Of a DNA stretch of 64,000 nt, positions 33,588 to 42,231 are shown one piece after another. Position 1 is the first letter of the stretch. Each line of letters begins with the position of its first letter. The notes under the pieces are model-generated. The model had not been told where the DNA came from and did no database searches. It worked only from the letters and a program-made list of their open reading frames with translations. The stretch comes from JAADFF01 sp013153035 (lineage in GTDB: Bacteria; Coprothermobacterota; Coprothermobacteria; Coprothermobacterales; JAADFF01): NCBI GenBank assembly GCA_026184435.1, contig CP046447.1. One strand, given 5' to 3'. A program made the position numbers and the translations under genes.

Positions 33588-33610
33588 TGGGAACTTCCCA
33601 TTACCCTTTT
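33578..33610. terminator. Bidirectional terminator overlapping two stop codons
   Basis: GAAAAGGGTAATGGGAA - C - TTCCCATTACCCTTTT. A near-perfect inverted repeat; the plus-strand gene's TAA and the minus-strand gene's TAA are the same palindromic part of each arm. Confidence 0.88.
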
Positions 33611-35175
33611 ATGATAGCCAAGCCTCCTTTAATTGTAAGCATGTCCAGCAGATTATATAAGTTATCGATCATAAATCGAGTGTACAGCCCTACAATGTGT
33701 TTTGATGTTGCCAGGGAATTGGCCTCTGAGTAGTTACTCATAACATTTTTAAGTTGTGTAAGAAGTAGTTCTGCTTGGTATCCTGATGAGCTAATAGATA
33801 CAAATGTGTCAAGTATTAGTGGATATTTCCCTTCTTTCTCCAATTGCTGATTGATAGATTTTATCTGAGATATTTCCCAGCTGTATAACTTATCAAATGC
33901 TAATTTGTCTACTTGGAGTTCCGAAACTATAGTATCTGTGGTTGTCGGTGCCTTTAAAAGGATGCCTCGGCTTATATCTGTGTTTTCGCTTAAAAAGTCG
34001 GCAATGCCTTTGCTTTGTGCTGTTAGATATAAGAGATAAAATGCATCGGCGTCAGATTGAGATGCTACCTTCTTGTATCTTTCATAGTTGCTTGTTAGCC
34101 TATTAACAAGAATACTGCCAATTGTATTGGCTGCCAGCTTATACTTTTCTGTTATCTTGGTGGATATCTTACTCATTTCAGATAGTCCCTGTGTAGAAGT
34201 GGGATTATCTGGTAGAGAAATATCTAAAGATTGTTCTATATCTTTCCATGTATTGTTGCAGCGTTTGATGAGTTCTTTTCTTGAAAAGGTTGTGTTGTCG
34301 TTGATTGAATATTCCATTTGTTTAAGTGTAGATAGTACTTCTATACCAACACGTGCATATTCAGATGAATAGAGCATAAACATCATTGTGCTGTTATTTA
34401 TGTTATTTAGCGTTACATCTTTTGATTTGTTTTCCAATATGTCGTTGGCGTTTTTGTACATATTAGTAGTGATATTTTTTAGATTGTATATTGACATGTA
34501 TGTTGTTCCTATGTCTAGAACAATAGAGGAGCGTTTGGTATCTTTTATTTCTAGCAAGGATTTAAGTTCATTGTATGATGATTCCCATGCTGCAGCTTTG
34601 TCTCTAATAAATTCAACCTTACTTTTTGTAGATGTTTTTTCTTCTACTGTCTTCCAATCAATTAGTGTATATGCACCAGCTCTTGCCCTAACAAGTGCGT
34701 CAATGCCGGATATTGAAGAATTACCCATATCAATAGTGCCACTAACACCCTTTCCACTTTCTATGAGCTTGTTGAACATACTAAGATATCCCATAGACAT
34801 AGCGTAAAGTCTGTCTTCTAATGTGGAAGATGCATTGTTCATAATCTCTCCTGCCTGATGTTCATCTATAGTACCTATCTTTTTCCATTGTGAGGTTTGT
34901 TTAAGCATGGTTAGTGTGTCAGATGCATACTGTCTACCCCATATATACATAGGCTCGGTAGCCTTGATGTTATCTAGAAAAGTTTTATTATTTTCGTAAA
35001 TATTGGCTATGTTTTCCGTTTGTCTCTGTATAGCCATAAGTGCTTGGTAAGTTTCAGAATTATATTGGCGATTTGTTGTTTGGCGATGACCTACTGGTAG
35101 GAACACCCACACAACGCCAACAATTAGTGATAGTGAAACAAGTATTATTAAAAGTTTTTTGCCTCTTTCGTGCAT
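33601..35175 (-). CDS. Membrane-anchored extracytoplasmic helical protein
   Basis: 524 residues. One N-terminal membrane helix (KLLIILVSLSLIVGVVWVFL, about 7-26), then roughly 490 residues that read as long amphipathic helices rich in Ser, Thr, Asn and Met, with no other membrane segment. No lipobox, no catalytic motif, no recognised family. It resembles, only in texture, the helical ligand domains of chemoreceptors or S-layer-like stalks. Last gene of a minus-strand run (HD, HAD-like, amidohydrolase, this gene), starting 6 bases after the amidohydrolase stop. Confidence 0.65.
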   Translation of the reverse strand: MHERGKKLLIILVSLSLIVGVVWVFLPVGHRQTTNRQYNSETYQALMAIQRQTENIANIYENNKTFLDNIKATEPMYIWGRQYASDTLTMLKQTSQWKKIGTIDEHQAGEIMNNASSTLEDRLYAMSMGYLSMFNKLIESGKGVSGTIDMGNSSISGIDALVRARAGAYTLIDWKTVEEKTSTKSKVEFIRDKAAAWESSYNELKSLLEIKDTKRSSIVLDIGTTYMSIYNLKNITTNMYKNANDILENKSKDVTLNNINNSTMMFMLYSSEYARVGIEVLSTLKQMEYSINDNTTFSRKELIKRCNNTWKDIEQSLDISLPDNPTSTQGLSEMSKISTKITEKYKLAANTIGSILVNRLTSNYERYKKVASQSDADAFYLLYLTAQSKGIADFLSENTDISRGILLKAPTTTDTIVSELQVDKLAFDKLYSWEISQIKSINQQLEKEGKYPLILDTFVSISSSGYQAELLLTQLKNVMSNYSEANSLATSKHIVGLYTRFMIDNLYNLLDMLTIKGGLAIIKG

Positions 35176-35181
35176 ATTAGC

Positions 35182-36360
35182 TTACTCCTCTCTATAGGCT
35201 ATTTCTCCGTTTACGATAGTAAATTTGACTTTATTATATGGGTCTAATATACTGCTTGTGGTAATAATGATATCTGCGTCTTTACCTTCTTTTAGAGAAC
35301 CTGTTCTGTGATCTATCCCCAATATCTTAGCTGGGTTTATGGTTAATGCCTTTATTGCATCTTTTTCGGGGAGTCCTGCTGCAACAGAATAGATAGCCAT
35401 TGTTGGCAAGTGTTGAATAGGAACAACAGGATGATCCGTCATAAGAGAGAACAAAATGCCTCTCTTGGCTATTTCTCTTGGTGTTTCGAATGAAGCATTG
35501 GCAACTTCAGGTTTGAATCTATCTGTCATGTATGGGCCAAGGATTACGCCAACAACAATGCCATCCTCATAGGCTTTTTTAATGTAGTCGGCAATGATAT
35601 GCCCATCCATGACATGATCGAGGGTAATTTTGATATTGAATTCCCTAGCTATGCGGATGGCACGAGATATATCATCGGCTCTGTGTGAGTGCACCTTTAG
35701 TGGTATTTCCCTTTTCAGAACAGGAATAAGGGCTTCCCATTTACCGTTCCACTCGGGCATTTTAGATAAATCGTCTCCCGCTGCTTCTTTTTTCTTCATG
35801 TACTCTAGTGTTTTCTGAAATGCCTCTCTCATGAGGTATGCCTCGGCCATTCTTGTGTATGGCATAGTGTTTCTCGGTCTGTACACCATTTTAGGGTTTT
35901 CACCAAATGCAGCTTTCATGGCAACGGGATCTTTAACAATCATGTCGTCTATAACATCTCGTTTGAGTGTTTTTAGGGCAACAAAGGTTCCTCCCAGAAC
36001 ATTGGCAGATCCTGGACCTGTTGCAACGGTGGTAATTCCAGCTTTTCTGGCGTCATCAAAACACATTTCTCTAGGGTTGATACCATCTACTCCACGCATT
36101 TGTGGGGTGATAGGTTCAGACATCTCATTGACATCGTCCCCCCTATCCCCGATGATTTCCTCATAGATGCCAATATGGTTATGGGCATCTATGAGGCCGG
36201 GCCAGGCATGAAATCCTTCTGCATTGATGGTAAAATCTGCGTCCTCAATGATACTTTCTTTCATCATGGCAATTTTTCCATCTTTGATGAGAATGTCTCC
36301 TTTAAAGTCTTGCCCCTCCGCAGTGTGAATCATGGCTCCTTTGATGAGAATTGTTTGCAT
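35182..36360 (-). CDS. Metal-dependent amidohydrolase
   Basis: 392 residues from ATG 36360, 8 bases after GGGAGG; GTG 36369 directly touches the SD. TIM-barrel amidohydrolase of the imidazolonepropionase/dihydroorotase-like superfamily. Metal ligands visible: GLIDAHNHIGIYEE (HxH), KVHSHRADD, LDHVMDGHI and LMTDHPVVP (Asp). The C terminus has the usual GSLKEGKDADIIITT beta-sandwich return. Substrate unknown. No signal peptide. The gene lies between a HAD-like gene and the anchored helical protein. Confidence 0.88.
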   Translation of the reverse strand: MQTILIKGAMIHTAEGQDFKGDILIKDGKIAMMKESIIEDADFTINAEGFHAWPGLIDAHNHIGIYEEIIGDRGDDVNEMSEPITPQMRGVDGINPREMCFDDARKAGITTVATGPGSANVLGGTFVALKTLKRDVIDDMIVKDPVAMKAAFGENPKMVYRPRNTMPYTRMAEAYLMREAFQKTLEYMKKKEAAGDDLSKMPEWNGKWEALIPVLKREIPLKVHSHRADDISRAIRIAREFNIKITLDHVMDGHIIADYIKKAYEDGIVVGVILGPYMTDRFKPEVANASFETPREIAKRGILFSLMTDHPVVPIQHLPTMAIYSVAAGLPEKDAIKALTINPAKILGIDHRTGSLKEGKDADIIITTSSILDPYNKVKFTIVNGEIAYREE

Positions 36361-36373
36361 AAAAAACACCTCC

Positions 36374-37066
36374 CTATAGTATTGATAGTTTTGTTATTAT
36401 CTCACTATAATCTTTGAGACTATCAAATATTCCATTATATTCATCAGAGTTCCATATATATATGTGCTTGTATCCTGCAAGTACCATCGACTTTAAACAT
36501 GCTTCGTCTACTGATATTCCTATGGTATTCCTGAACATACCAGGAGGGGGAACATGGGCAAATGCGAGTGGTGATGGTGGAATAAAAGACATTGAAGAAG
36601 ATACAAGCAAATTATCAAACAGATAAAGAAAACCACTTATGGACAGAAGTTCTCTTATGTACTTTTCTGCTTCATAATCCATACCTACATAACCGCTAAT
36701 GATTATATGTTTTTCTCTTTTCAGCTTTTCTAAGGATGACACGAAAGCATAGTCTACTTGGGGTGGGTATTCAAGTAAGGTTTCGAACCACAAAGGATAT
36801 ATAGAAGATACTTCTCTGGTATTGATGTTTAAGAAGGAGAGTACAGTGGCTAACTGGTGTTCTGGTGATGGAACTTTGAAATGTCTTTTGTATCGTTTAA
36901 TAATTTCATCTAAGTACTCAATAGCTTTTTCTGCTTTGTTAATATGAACACCGTAGACCCTCGAGAGTAAATGTATCCTTTCGTGTTTTCTTTTATTACG
37001 AGCTTCCTCCTTATCGTTCCAAATAGTGCCTAAGAGGTCTAAAAGTAAAAAAGTATCAAAGCCCAA
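36374..37066 (-). CDS. HAD-like protein with altered nucleophile motif
   Basis: 230 residues if it starts at TTG 37066, which has GAGGTGG 9 bases upstream and overlaps the HD gene by 11 bases; the longer frame to 37120 lies entirely inside the HD gene. The first residues LGFDTFLLLDLLGTIWND resemble HAD motif I (DxDGT) but the second Asp is Leu. Motif II may be KHIIISGY, and the last block SVDEACLKSMVLAGYKHIYIW resembles the motif IV return seen in HAD proteins (DxxAAxxAGxxxxxV). A HAD fold is likely; phosphatase activity is doubtful. Co-transcribed with the HD gene. Confidence 0.6.
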   Translation of the reverse strand: MGFDTFLLLDLLGTIWNDKEEARNKRKHERIHLLSRVYGVHINKAEKAIEYLDEIIKRYKRHFKVPSPEHQLATVLSFLNINTREVSSIYPLWFETLLEYPPQVDYAFVSSLEKLKREKHIIISGYVGMDYEAEKYIRELLSISGFLYLFDNLLVSSSMSFIPPSPLAFAHVPPPGMFRNTIGISVDEACLKSMVLAGYKHIYIWNSDEYNGIFDSLKDYSEIITKLSIL

Positions 37067-37613
37067 TCTGGTCAGCCACCTCTTGCATGGCTTTGAGTGT
37101 GATGTCAATGAATGTTTCAAGATCTACCCCAAATTTTTCGCAGGTTTTTATAAGCTCGCGATTGGCTCCGGCAGCAAATCGTTTTTCTTTAAAGCGCTTT
37201 AGTACACTCTCGGTTTTCAGATCTTTGATTTTTTTACTGGGAAGAACGAGTGTAGAGGCTACAATTAGTCCTGTTAAGGGGTCAACTGCTCTTAGCACCT
37301 GTCCCATTAGGCTTTTAGGTTCTACACCATGGGCTTCGTTGTGGGTGTAGATAGCCCAATATATTTCCTCATCATCTATCCCTAATTCATCTCGAACAAT
37401 TTCTGCACCTCGGATAGAATGTATGTTAATATCCTCTGTTTCCCCAAGATCTATATCGTGAAGAAGACCTGCTATTTCCCATCTCTGAGGATCTTCACCG
37501 AAATACTCTGCCCATGCTTTCATGGCAGCGGCGGTGGCAATCATGTGTTTAACGAGATTCTTCTTGGGAACCCTCTTTTTGATTTCTTTTAGTCCTTCTT
37601 CGTATGAAATCAT
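37056..37613 (-). CDS. HD-domain phosphohydrolase
   Basis: 185 residues from ATG 37613, preceded by GAGGTGATTAAG. HD superfamily: VKHMIATAAAMKAWAEYFG (first His), WEIAGLLHDIDLGE (HD pair), IHSIRGAEIVRDELG and AIYTHNEAHG (further His ligands). The C-terminal helices end in LKAMQEVADQIGL. This short HDIG form hydrolyses phosphomonoesters or nucleotides in many bacteria; the substrate here is unknown. Divergent from the ABC sugar permease operon. Confidence 0.88.
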   Translation of the reverse strand: MISYEEGLKEIKKRVPKKNLVKHMIATAAAMKAWAEYFGEDPQRWEIAGLLHDIDLGETEDINIHSIRGAEIVRDELGIDDEEIYWAIYTHNEAHGVEPKSLMGQVLRAVDPLTGLIVASTLVLPSKKIKDLKTESVLKRFKEKRFAAGANRELIKTCEKFGVDLETFIDITLKAMQEVADQIGL

Positions 37614-37727
37614 CTTAATCACCTCTTCCACATTTTATCATTTTTGTGATACCCTATATATCCTAAGTCTAAAATCTCAGGCTTTGCTACAATTATACTG
37701 ACTGATGTAAATTGAGAGGTGATAGTG

Positions 37728-39086
37728 GTGGGAAATACATCGCTTCGAAGAAAGATTTGGGAGACATTTATCGGTTATTTATTCCTTTCTCCAGTTATTA
37801 TTATTAAGACCCTGTTTACATTTGCCCCATTTGTATTTGTTATCTACATGAGCTTCTTTGCGTTTGATTCTGTGCATATGACACAACCTAGTACATGGAA
37901 ACCTGTTGGCCTGAGAAACTATGTTTACTTTCTCGTTCCTGCGTCTTCAAGAGTTGAGACAGGTCAGTTGAACATTACCGCTACATGGGAGGATAGAAAC
38001 ATTACTGTCGCTGGGAAAATTGGAAAGAAAGAGGTTTCTGGTATATTAGAATCTTCTGTTCCCGCTAGTGAAAAGATTATTCTTACCTTTACTGGTTCTA
38101 TCTCATCTGATCCCAATAATTTTGGTACTATGAATGTTTTCATCAAGAGTAATACAGATAATTTACCCAATACTACTATAACTGGTAGTTTAGCTGTGGG
38201 GAAAAGGATATATACATTGTCCAACAGTAGTATAGAAGATGGATATATAACCCTTGCCGGTAAGTATGGTGAGGATATAGGCTTTGACCTTGCCGGTATT
38301 GTGAATTCCGATAGGCCGGCTATTGGTGGTGTGCATGTTAGCTCTGGTGCGGATCTTTTTTATAAATCTCTATGGTTTACTGTGAAATATGTGCTTTGGG
38401 AAGTGCCTATTCTCCTTGTTGTTGCTTTATTTGTGGCTATTCTGCTGTGGGGAAGACTGAAATACCTTGATTTGTATAGAACTGGTATCTTCTTTTCTTA
38501 TGTCACACCGGCTGTTGCTACTGCTTTGATGTGGAAGGCCATGTTCTACAAGGATGGTTTCTTCAATCATATCCTACAGGCTATGCATTTACCTGTGCCA
38601 GGTATATCAACGGCTGCGGGACATGTGACTATGGCATGGTACCAAGTGATGCCTTGGGCTTTTTGGACATTGATTATTTATAGTGTTTGGAAGGGTCTTG
38701 GTTTTAATTCTCTAGTATTTTTGGCAGGTCTTATTAATATTCCTGAAGAGCTTATGGAAGCTGCCCGTGTGGATGGTGCCAATGAATGGCAGGTATTTAA
38801 AAGTGTTGTATTACCACTTCTATCTCCAACGATCTTTTTCCTTACCATGATTAATCTTATAGGGGCATTCAAAATATTTTCTCCTATACTTGTGTTGACT
38901 GGTGGTGGACCTAATAATGAGACAACTTCTATGGTCTACCTTGTGTATCAACTAGGTTTCCAAGACTTTGATTTTGGTAAGGCAGCTGCGGTTTCTGTGA
39001 TACTCTTTGTCATCATTTTCATTGTGTCATTGCTCCAGAAGTATATTGGCGACAAAGTGGTTTTCTACGCAGGAAAGAAGGGGTGA
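37728..39086 (+). CDS. Carbohydrate-type ABC permease (MalF-like) with extracytoplasmic insert
   Basis: 452 residues from GTG 37728, about 6 bases after GAGAGGTGA; other in-frame GTGs are at 37719 and 37725. Helix 1 is at about 20-45 (IIIKTLFTFAPFVFVIYMSFF). Between GLRNYVYFL (about 67) and FYKSLWFTVKYV (about 210) is an insert of about 130 residues with repeated beta strands (TATWEDRNITVAGKIGKK, LSNSSIEDGYITLAGKYG) that ordinary MalF-type permeases lack. The EAA loop is intact: ELMEAARVDGANEWQVFKSV. It works with the next gene and the downstream binding protein. No ATPase gene is nearby, so a shared MsmX-type ATPase is inferred. Confidence 0.88.
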   Translation: MGNTSLRRKIWETFIGYLFLSPVIIIKTLFTFAPFVFVIYMSFFAFDSVHMTQPSTWKPVGLRNYVYFLVPASSRVETGQLNITATWEDRNITVAGKIGKKEVSGILESSVPASEKIILTFTGSISSDPNNFGTMNVFIKSNTDNLPNTTITGSLAVGKRIYTLSNSSIEDGYITLAGKYGEDIGFDLAGIVNSDRPAIGGVHVSSGADLFYKSLWFTVKYVLWEVPILLVVALFVAILLWGRLKYLDLYRTGIFFSYVTPAVATALMWKAMFYKDGFFNHILQAMHLPVPGISTAAGHVTMAWYQVMPWAFWTLIIYSVWKGLGFNSLVFLAGLINIPEELMEAARVDGANEWQVFKSVVLPLLSPTIFFLTMINLIGAFKIFSPILVLTGGGPNNETTSMVYLVYQLGFQDFDFGKAAAVSVILFVIIFIVSLLQKYIGDKVVFYAGKKG

Positions 39087-39092
39087 TTGACT

Positions 39093-40289
39093 GTGAAGGG
39101 CGCATTTAAATGGGTGAGATATTTACTGCTTACAATAGTACTTGTCATTAGTTTATTTCCTTTTTATTGGCTTGTGATGGTATCATTTCAGGCTAATCCT
39201 GAAGAGGAACTAAAGTTGACCCCTGATACAGGTGTTTATGTAGTGGAAACTTATGATAAAGATGGTAACCTCTTGCAGAGATATACCTATCCCAAAGAAA
39301 AGATCTCCGAAATGCCAGAGTATTTCAAAAATAATGATGGGAAGATTTTATACATAAAAAGAGACGACGATGGTAATGTGAAATTTGTCAAAACTTATCC
39401 TTCTTGGGATAAAGTGCCTGCGCGTTTTAAAGATGAGGCAGTGCTTGTGAAAGTAAAAAAAGAATCTATATATCTTGGAAACTATAAGGATGCGTGGAGT
39501 CAGGTAAAGAAATGTTATACTGACCCGAGAGAATTGAAATCATTGGATCCCCTTCTCCATAAAACATGGATGGATAGGGCTTTTAATGGTCTTTATAATA
39601 TCATCGTAAAAGGAATCAATGCTGTGTTTGGGACACATATCAATCCTTACTGTATTACTTGGGGTAGATATTTTTACAATGCCCTTGTTCTTGCTACATT
39701 CCAGACAGTAGCTGTTGTGCTTGTATCTCTCCTTGGCGGATATGCGTTTGCAGAACTACATTTTCCTGGCAGAGATGCCATATTCCTCCTGCTTATAGGT
39801 ACAATGATGATTCCCGGTCAGGTACTTCTTGTTCCAAGTTATACCATTATTAGTAAACTGGGATGGATGGATTCATATATGGCACTGACCATACCATGGA
39901 TTGTCAGTATCTTTGGTATCTTCCTTATGAGGCAATTTTTCCTCTCTCTGCCACGCGATTATTGGGATGCCGTTAGAGTAGATGGCGGTAATCGTTTCCA
40001 TTATCTCTTCTTGGTAGCATTACCTATGGCTAAATCTTTTGTAGCTACCATAGCTCTGCAAAGTTTTATTGGTGCATGGAATGCATTCTTATGGCCGTTT
40101 ATTATGACCAGCCACAACGAATTCATTAGGCCTATTGAGGTTGCACTTGCCACATTTATGGGAGAGCAAACACAACTAGGACCACTAGCTGCGGCATCTG
40201 TTATAGCTATTGTTCCTGTTGTTATTATGTTCTTCTTTGCTCAGAAGCAGCTCATTGAAGGTGTTATGAAAGGTGGTCTTAAGGGGTAA
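39093..40289 (+). CDS. Carbohydrate-type ABC permease (MalG-like) with extracytoplasmic insert
   Basis: 398 residues from GTG 39093, 6 bases after GGGGTGA. A normal MalG-type permease is about 280 residues. Helix 1 (YLLLTIVLVISLFPFYWLVM) is followed by about 150 extra residues, charged and including a DKDGNLLQRY strand, before the usual YFYNALVLATFQTVAV helix 2. The EAA loop reads DAVRVDGGNRFHYLFLVALP. The insert lies on the outer face and presumably meets the binding protein or the MalF-like insert. It begins 6 bases after its partner. Confidence 0.88.
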   Translation: MKGAFKWVRYLLLTIVLVISLFPFYWLVMVSFQANPEEELKLTPDTGVYVVETYDKDGNLLQRYTYPKEKISEMPEYFKNNDGKILYIKRDDDGNVKFVKTYPSWDKVPARFKDEAVLVKVKKESIYLGNYKDAWSQVKKCYTDPRELKSLDPLLHKTWMDRAFNGLYNIIVKGINAVFGTHINPYCITWGRYFYNALVLATFQTVAVVLVSLLGGYAFAELHFPGRDAIFLLLIGTMMIPGQVLLVPSYTIISKLGWMDSYMALTIPWIVSIFGIFLMRQFFLSLPRDYWDAVRVDGGNRFHYLFLVALPMAKSFVATIALQSFIGAWNAFLWPFIMTSHNEFIRPIEVALATFMGEQTQLGPLAAASVIAIVPVVIMFFFAQKQLIEGVMKGGLKG

Positions 40290-40318
40290 TAATATAAATG
40301 GAGTTGTTGTATCCTTTA

Positions 40319-40349
40319 AGTACCACCTAATATAAAAAGGAGGTGTACC
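40319..40349 (+). promoter_or_regulatory. Hairpin that can mask the SD of the binding-protein gene
   Basis: GTACCACCT (from 40319) can pair with AGGTGTAC (to 40348), enclosing AATATAAAAAGG; one base is bulged. The 3' arm contains the GGAGGTG SD for ATG 40352. The pairing is seen; control of translation is inferred. Confidence 0.4.
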
Positions 40350-40351
40350 GT

Positions 40352-42163
40352 ATGAAGAAATTTATTACCATGTTGCTGGCAGTAACTATGGTTCTTACTA
40401 TGGGTATTGTGGCTCCTGCATTTTCTACCCATAAGGCCAATGCTGCCAGTGTAGTAAAGATTGTTCTTCCTACAAAACCTGCAGCAGATGGAAAGTATTA
40501 CATGGAGGTTAATGGAGAAAAGAAGGTTTTGGATGCTCCACCATTTATTTACAATGGTAGAACACTTGTTTCTGCTAGATGGGTGACCGAAGCCCTTGGT
40601 GCTAAACCTGCTATGTGGGATCCCAAGACAAGAGTTGCCGTTTTTGAGATGGATGTTGAGGGAGAGACCATATCTATCACTGTTCAGGACAAGGGTGATC
40701 AGTGGGTAAAGACCCCTCTTGGTAATGCTAAGGTGTTTTCTAATGAAGTTTATGTAAAGAATACCTTTGTTTCTGATAAGCCTGTTGCTGTAGTTCTTGA
40801 TGTTCCCGCAATGAATCCAAAGAAGATTGGTCGTATTTATGTTCCTCTGAGATTTGTATCTGAAACATTTGGTGCCGCAGTTACATGGGATGCCAAGACC
40901 AAGTCTGTTGTTATAGAGTGGAATAAAGATAGCATTGTTAACCCAGTAGAGGTTACATTCTGGCATGCCATGAGGGCTAAGCTTGGAGATGCCCTTAATC
41001 AGCTTATTGATGAATTCAATATTACACATCCATATATTCTTATTAAGCCTGTTGCCCAGCCTAACTATGGTACTCTGTCTCAGAAGCTTTTGGCTGCTAT
41101 TTCTGATGGTAAGCCACCTGTCATGGCACAGGCATATGAGAACTGGGTAGACCAGTATCTTAAAGGCGATATTCTGGAGGAAATGGGTAAATATATTGAT
41201 GGTAAGGTTTCTGGTGTAGATCCACTCTATAAGGGTGACAGAGAGGATATTTTCCCCATCTTCTGGAAAGACACCTATCTTAGTGGTAAGCAGTACATGA
41301 TGCCATTTAACAAGTCTCTGAGAGTTCTCTATGTTAATTCTGATGAACTTAAATCTCTTGGTGTAGAGGCTCCGAAGACATGGGAAGATCTTGCTGCCAT
41401 TTCTAAGGAAATTACCGAGCAGACAAATGGTCAGAAGAAGGGTATTGCTGTTTATGTTGGTGCTGAGCTTTGGTACTCCATGGTACATGCATTTGGTGGT
41501 AAGGTTATGAATGACGATCTTACTGCATCTATGTATCCAAAGTATCCACAGGCATGGGAGAAGGCATTTGGATTCTTTAAAGACCTTATTGACCAGGGTT
41601 ATGCATACATTGCTCCACCAAACTATGGTGACCAGAAGGAATTTGGTAAGGGCAATACCATTTTCTACATTGGTACAACAGCAGGTATCACATATGTTGA
41701 CAAAGCTGTTGGTGGTAAATTCCACTATGATGTCTATCCACTACCAGGTGGAGCTATGACTGTTGAGGGTACAAACCTTGTCATGTTCAAGGGTTCTGAG
41801 ATTACACCTGAGCAGCAGAAGGCTGCTTGGACCTTTATCAGATGGTTGACCTCTCCAATTCCACAGGCAAAGTGGTCTATGGCTACAGGTTACTTCCCAA
41901 TTAGACAGTCTTCTTGGAAGCTTGATATTTATCAGGAGTATCTCAAGGATAATCCTTGGAGAAATAGATTCCTGCCAATATTCGAGGGTAAAGTTAGTGG
42001 TTATCAGCTTCTTATTACACCTGCAAGCAGTGCATGGGGTAAGGCAAGAAGAGATGTTAGCAACCTTGCTTCTCAGGTTCTGAAAGGACAGATTACTCCT
42101 AAAGATGCTGCTCAGCAGCTTCACAATAAGCTCCAGCAGTATATCCAGGAAGAAAATCAGTAA
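40352..42163 (+). CDS. ABC sugar-binding protein with N-terminal stalk (CuAO-N1-like) domain
   Basis: 603 residues from ATG 40352. Signal peptide MKKFITMLLAVTMVLTMGIV... with an ANAAS cleavage site; there is no lipobox Cys. Residues about 45-190 are a copper-amine-oxidase-N1/stalk-like domain with its repeated hallmark: NGRTLVSARWVTEALGA...WDPKTRVAVFE and GRIYVPLRFVSETFGAAVTW. From about 195 to the end is a family 1 solute-binding fold (EVTFWHAMRAKLGDALNQLI, QAYENWVDQYL, TSPIPQAKWSMATGYFPIR). It follows the two permeases. Codon choice (CCA, AAG, GGT rich) suggests high expression. The stalk domain may hold it to the cell wall in place of a lipid. Confidence 0.92.
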   Translation: MKKFITMLLAVTMVLTMGIVAPAFSTHKANAASVVKIVLPTKPAADGKYYMEVNGEKKVLDAPPFIYNGRTLVSARWVTEALGAKPAMWDPKTRVAVFEMDVEGETISITVQDKGDQWVKTPLGNAKVFSNEVYVKNTFVSDKPVAVVLDVPAMNPKKIGRIYVPLRFVSETFGAAVTWDAKTKSVVIEWNKDSIVNPVEVTFWHAMRAKLGDALNQLIDEFNITHPYILIKPVAQPNYGTLSQKLLAAISDGKPPVMAQAYENWVDQYLKGDILEEMGKYIDGKVSGVDPLYKGDREDIFPIFWKDTYLSGKQYMMPFNKSLRVLYVNSDELKSLGVEAPKTWEDLAAISKEITEQTNGQKKGIAVYVGAELWYSMVHAFGGKVMNDDLTASMYPKYPQAWEKAFGFFKDLIDQGYAYIAPPNYGDQKEFGKGNTIFYIGTTAGITYVDKAVGGKFHYDVYPLPGGAMTVEGTNLVMFKGSEITPEQQKAAWTFIRWLTSPIPQAKWSMATGYFPIRQSSWKLDIYQEYLKDNPWRNRFLPIFEGKVSGYQLLITPASSAWGKARRDVSNLASQVLKGQITPKDAAQQLHNKLQQYIQEENQ

Positions 42164-42184
42164 TTGATGAAATATTCTGATACT

Positions 42185-42209
42185 AAGGGGGGGCATCGCT
42201 CCCCCTTTT
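42185..42209 (+). terminator. Intrinsic terminator after the sugar-binding protein
   Basis: AAGGGGGGG - CATCG - CTCCCCCTTTT; its T tract (TTTTCTTTTGATACAAT) runs straight into a promoter-like -10 for the next gene. Confidence 0.88.
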
Positions 42210-42231
42210 CTTTTGATACAATACAAAGGCT

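Noticed and set aside
40316..41725. 469-residue minus-strand frame opposite the sugar-binding protein
   Set aside because: It is a Cys/Asn/Ile-rich shadow of a clear coding gene with biased codons; it has no SD and no family features.
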